DNA of 64,000 nucleotides, taken from assembly GCA_937868725.1 (NCBI GenBank), contig CALMMQ010000053.1, forward strand, positions 29,308-93,307, given 5' to 3'. This DNA comes from an uncultured Pleomorphomonas sp. (lineage in GTDB: Bacteria > Pseudomonadota > Alphaproteobacteria > Rhizobiales > Pleomorphomonadaceae). The notes under the pieces were generated by a model that ran no database searches, was not told the origin of the DNA, and worked only from the letters and a program-made list of their open reading frames with translations. Positions 61,053 through 64,000 of the stretch are shown in pieces (the first letter of the stretch is position 1; every line of letters begins with the position of its first letter). A program made the position numbers and the translations under genes.

Positions 61053-64000
61053 TCAGCCGGCCTTCGGCTGGGCACTGGCGGCCCCGGCATCGGCGGACGG
61101 CGAGGCGGCGCCGTCGGCGGGCGTGATCACTTCCGGCTTGGAGGTGGCGCCGATATCGAGATAGCGCTTGCGGTAGTCGGCGAGGAACGTCGCCATGGTG
61201 TCGGCGGCGCCCACCGTCTTGACGATTTCGTTGAAATCGCTGCTGCCACCGGCGACGATCGGACCGGTCACCGCTTCGAAGGCCGAACCGTTGGGCGTCG
61301 CCGACATCTTGGCGACGTACTTGGAACGCAGGCGATCGACACTCAGCCGGTCGTTGATCAGCGAGTAGGAAATGCCGGCCTTCAGCACTTCGAGCTGCTC
61401 CTCGGGCGTCAGCGGCAGAGCATCGTTCCAGCGCCCGGCCAGAAGCCGTTCGAACTGGGCACCAGCGTCGGCATAACGGCTCGCTGCCCACAGAATCTCG
61501 CCGCGCAGGCGGTCGATCTCGCCGCCCGACAGTGGGCTGATCAGCTCAAGCGCCCCCTCGACGTTACCCGAATCGGCCATGGCCTTGGCCTCGACGACAC
61601 GGCGCTGGCGCTCGATGGCCACCGGCAGCTGCGCCTGCCGCGTCTTGGCCAGCGTGAACAGCGCCTTGTCGGGGCGGCGATCGAGCAGATAGACCAACGC
61701 CAGATCGGCGGCGACCTGGGCGCGGGCGGCGCCACGCAGCCGGTTGTCGACCTGATAGGCCAGAAGCTTGGCCGCCTGCGGCAACAGGTCGACGTCCACC
61801 AGCCGATCGGCCAGCTTGCGCACCATGGCGTCGCCGCGCCGGCCGTTGGGGGTCAGCTCGCGATAGTCGTAATAGAGCGCCAGTGCCTGCACCGGCTGCA
61901 GTTCGGATGCCTTGCCGTCGAGATAGAGGTCGGCGAAGGCCGCCTGCATCTCCTCGTTCATCAGTTTGGACGTGGCGGCGCCGGGGTTGATCTGTTCGGC
62001 CACGCGCATCACCTCGAAGGCCCGGCGATAGTCGCGTCGCTGGATCGAGTACTGACCGAGCAGGCGCAGCGTCTTGAGCTCGAGTTCGTCGCCGCGCCAG
62101 GAAACGGCCAGCTGCTCCAGCCGATCAGCCGCCTGATCAAGGGTGATCAGCCCTTCGCGCCGCTGCAACTGCACCAGGCGGTAGGTCGCCTCCGCCGCTT
62201 CCGGACCGGTGTACTGGCGCACGATGTTCGACAGCAGCGTGATGGCATCGCCCGAACGGCCGGCGGCATCACGCGCCAGAGCGTTGAGCAGATCGAGGCG
62301 GGCGTGGTCGTTCTCGCTTAGCGATTTGGGATCGATCTTGGCCAGCCGGTCGCGGGCGGTGTTGAAATCGCTGTTCTCGATGGCTGAAGCGATCTCGTCG
62401 AGCACGTAGCGTCGGCGCACCAGTGGCGGGAACGATTCGGCCACCAGATTGCCCCGGCGGAACTCGGCGTCGGCATCCTTGTGGCGCGCCAGCTCGCTGA
62501 GTGCCATGGCCCGCCAGACCGACGCGTCGGGACTATCTTTGAGCTTGGGCGTATCGAGCAGCGACAGTGTCGTATCCGGGTGATGGGCGATCAGTTCGGC
62601 GGCGGCCTTGAGCGCCGTCATGCGGTCGGCGGACGCCTCTTCGGGCGCCAGGCGGGCAATAAGGTCGAGCACGCCCACCGCCTCCGGGCCGAGGGCGTTG
62701 GCGACATTGAACGCTGCCAACCGGTACCAGTGATCGACGCGCTCGCCGGTTGCCTGCGCCTGGGTGATGTCGGCCATCAGCTTGTGGCGCTTGTCCCAGA
62801 ACTCCTTGGGATCGGCGGCGGCGAGGTCGCGATAATCGACGAAGCCGTTCTGGCGCTTCAGCGACGAGCCGAGGGCCGCCGGCAAATCGACGAGACTGGC
62901 CTTCTTCTCCTCCGGCATGGCCGTCACCGACAGGCCACCCGGACGACCGATCGACACCAGTTCGCCGTCGACGGAAATCTCGAGGTCGTCGACCTTGGGC
63001 ACCAACGCCAGCCCATGGACCGACGACAGGGCATCGAACTCGGCGAACGACTGCGGCTTGATCAGTCCGCGCGGCTGGCCGCGACCGGTGACGACGAACA
63101 TCGGCTCGCCCGACAGCGGCTCGCGCAACTGGTGGATCTTGGACACCGGCCCGAACGGCACGTCGAGCGACTTGGTGCCGTCGAGGTGCACGTGCCGCGT
63201 CACCGACAGCGGCCGCGTCGGATCGGTCACCTGCTCGCCGATGGTCACCACCCACGACGCGCCGTCGGGCGTCATCGACAGCAGATAGGCTTGCGACAGC
63301 TCGACGCGGATCGCCTGACCGCCGTCGACCGGAATGGTCTCGATGTTGCGGGCAAAGCCGACCAGCGCGTCCTGCAACGCGGCGGCATCGATCGGCACAA
63401 CGCTGTCGAACACCAGCCACAGACCGTTGTCGCGCATGAACAGCGCCGCGCCGACGGCGGTCTTGAACGGAAACACCAGATGCGCCGCCTGCCCCACCCG
63501 TTTGGATTCGACGTGAACGACATCGTCGGTGAGCTTGCGGTTGTTCTGGTCGGGCAATTCGGCCACGTCGACCGACTGCTGCACGACGGCGTTGAGCGCC
63601 GGTGCCGCGCCATGCTCGGGCCCAGCCGGTACCACCGTCGCAACGGCCGGAGCCCCATGATCGGCGGGGGCCGTGTGATCGGCCGGAGCCCCATGATCGG
63701 CGGGCGCCGCGTGATCGGCCGGAGCTGCGTGATCGGCGGGCGCCGCATGATCGGCCGGCGCCGCATGATCGGCGGGCGCCGCGTGATCGGCCGGAGCCCC
63801 ATGATCGGCCGGCGCCGCGTGATCGGCGGGCGCCGCGTGATCGGCCGGCGCCCCATGATCGGCCGGCGCCGCGTGATCGGCGGGCGCCGCGTGATCGGCC
63901 GGCGCCCCATGATCGGCCGGCGCCGCGTGATCGGCCGGCGCCGCATGATCGGCCGGCGCCGCGTGATCGGCGGGCCCGTCGCCATTGCCATGCGTCGTCG
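61053..64000 (-). CDS. Large TPR-like protein with N-terminal A-P-A-D-H-x repeats (5' end beyond the window)
   Basis: At least 982 residues. The minus frame is open from the stop at 61053 to base 64000 with no stop, so its true start lies to the right; a GTG at 63635 would exclude the repeats. N-terminal part seen here (from 63974 to 63651) is eighteen copies of A-P-A-D-H-[A/G/T]. Then follows a beta-rich domain (HLVFPFKTAVGAALFMRDNGLWLVFD and similar, about 61-260 counted from 63635), then a long helical region of TPR-like pairs, for example SPDASVWRAMALSELARHKDADAEFRRGNL and RAQVAADLALVYLLDRRPDKALFTLAK. An Ala/Ser-rich tail ends it. The gene is tail-to-tail with fliP in the flagellar region, which suggests a motility or envelope role, but I do not recognise the family. 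Confidence 0.7.
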   Translation of the reverse strand, partial: TTHGNGDGPADHAAPADHAAPADHAAPADHGAPADHAAPADHAAPADHGAPADHAAPADHAAPADHGAPADHAAPADHAAPADHAAPADHAAPADHAAPADHGAPADHTAPADHGAPAVATVVPAGPEHGAAPALNAVVQQSVDVAELPDQNNRKLTDDVVHVESKRVGQAAHLVFPFKTAVGAALFMRDNGLWLVFDSVVPIDAAALQDALVGFARNIETIPVDGGQAIRVELSQAYLLSMTPDGASWVVTIGEQVTDPTRPLSVTRHVHLDGTKSLDVPFGPVSKIHQLREPLSGEPMFVVTGRGQPRGLIKPQSFAEFDALSSVHGLALVPKVDDLEISVDGELVSIGRPGGLSVTAMPEEKKASLVDLPAALGSSLKRQNGFVDYRDLAAADPKEFWDKRHKLMADITQAQATGERVDHWYRLAAFNVANALGPEAVGVLDLIARLAPEEASADRMTALKAAAELIAHHPDTTLSLLDTPKLKDSPDASVWRAMALSELARHKDADAEFRRGNLVAESFPPLVRRRYVLDEIASAIENSDFNTARDRLAKIDPKSLSENDHARLDLLNALARDAAGRSGDAITLLSNIVRQYTGPEAAEATYRLVQLQRREGLITLDQAADRLEQLAVSWRGDELELKTLRLLGQYSIQRRDYRRAFEVMRVAEQINPGAATSKLMNEEMQAAFADLYLDGKASELQPVQALALYYDYRELTPNGRRGDAMVRKLADRLVDVDLLPQAAKLLAYQVDNRLRGAARAQVAADLALVYLLDRRPDKALFTLAKTRQAQLPVAIERQRRVVEAKAMADSGNVEGALELISPLSGGEIDRLRGEILWAASRYADAGAQFERLLAGRWNDALPLTPEEQLEVLKAGISYSLINDRLSVDRLRSKYVAKMSATPNGSAFEAVTGPIVAGGSSDFNEIVKTVGAADTMATFLADYRKRYLDIGATSKPEVITPADGAASPSADAGAASAQPKAG
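63651..63974 (-). repeat. Eighteen in-frame 18-bp tandem repeats
   Basis: GATCGG occurs at exactly 18-bp steps from 63659 to 63965, eighteen copies. Variants differ mostly at one codon (GCG/GGG/GTG-derived Ala, Gly or Thr) and by synonymous changes (GGCGGGC versus GGCCGGC). On the minus strand each unit encodes A-P-A-D-H-x. The repeat ends just before a non-repeat stretch encoding TTHGNGDG at the window edge. Confidence 0.93.

Noticed and set aside
63651..63974. CRISPR array or iteron-type origin
   Set aside because: The repeats are contiguous with no spacers, and the period of 18 bp is a whole number of codons kept in frame with a long coding sequence. They encode a protein repeat.

Overview
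The window is high-GC chromosomal DNA from an alphaproteobacterium, most likely a member of the Hyphomicrobiales (Rhizobiales). Evidence is the order purC-purS-small ORF-purQ...purL-bolA-grxD, rpsD near murI and trmJ, recA-alaS, an invasion-associated-locus-B protein, an F1-ATPase zeta inhibitor, and cckA next to flhB-fliR-fliQ-fliE-flgC-flgB with a perfect CtrA-type box. A free-living Pleomorphomonas-like genus is possible but is a guess. Almost all genes are ordinary chromosomal genes. I see no prophage, insertion sequence, integron, CRISPR array, tRNA or rRNA.

Layout. 1-4.9 kb: start of ndk (cut by the window edge), ialB, a Tat-exported YejA-like solute-binding protein and a degenerate acyl-CoA-synthetase-like protein. 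4.9-8.5 kb: recO, recX, rlmE and a Ppx/GppA phosphatase on the minus strand, nearly all overlapping. 8.7-9.8 kb: a small membrane protein and a divergent TetR regulator sharing two palindromic operators. 10-16.8 kb: a complete branched-chain amino-acid ABC transporter (livH-livM-livG-livF), a DUF6867 membrane protein and two LivK-type binding proteins. 17.2-21.6 kb: flavin reductase, membrane protein, purB, excalibur protein, RBBP9-type hydrolase, HpcH/HpaI aldolase.

22-29.7 kb: divergent zeta inhibitor, then purine synthesis genes purC, purS, a 37-residue membrane peptide, purQ and purL, with a DJ-1/PfpI protein and an atypical BLUF protein inserted, followed by bolA and a CGFS monothiol glutaredoxin. 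29.7-33.7 kb: DUF4832 secreted protein, serine hydrolase, OpgC-type acyltransferase. 33.7-38.2 kb: rpsD, an EAL-CBS-GGDDF signalling protein, murI and trmJ. 38.3-46.1 kb: aldo/keto reductase with LysR, a secreted protein, LysE exporter with Lrp, icd, YegP, VOC and GNAT proteins, and a His-rich PadR regulator. 46.1-52.3 kb: a PsuK-like kinase and PsuG glycosidase, which together would degrade pseudouridine, on either side of recA and alaS. SOS boxes lie between the kinase and recA.

52.4-64 kb: cckA and a flagellar export/rod cluster (flhB, fliR, fliQ, fliE, flgC, flgB), a divergent fliO with a very long Pro/Ala tail, fliP, and a large TPR-like protein that runs off the right edge through eighteen in-frame 18-bp repeats. 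The most unusual items are that repeat protein, the BLUF protein lacking its photocycle tyrosine, the acyl-CoA-synthetase relative without catalytic residues, the LexA-type box in front of the PsuK-like gene, the strong terminator between purC and purS, and the perfect CtrA box between flgB and fliO.
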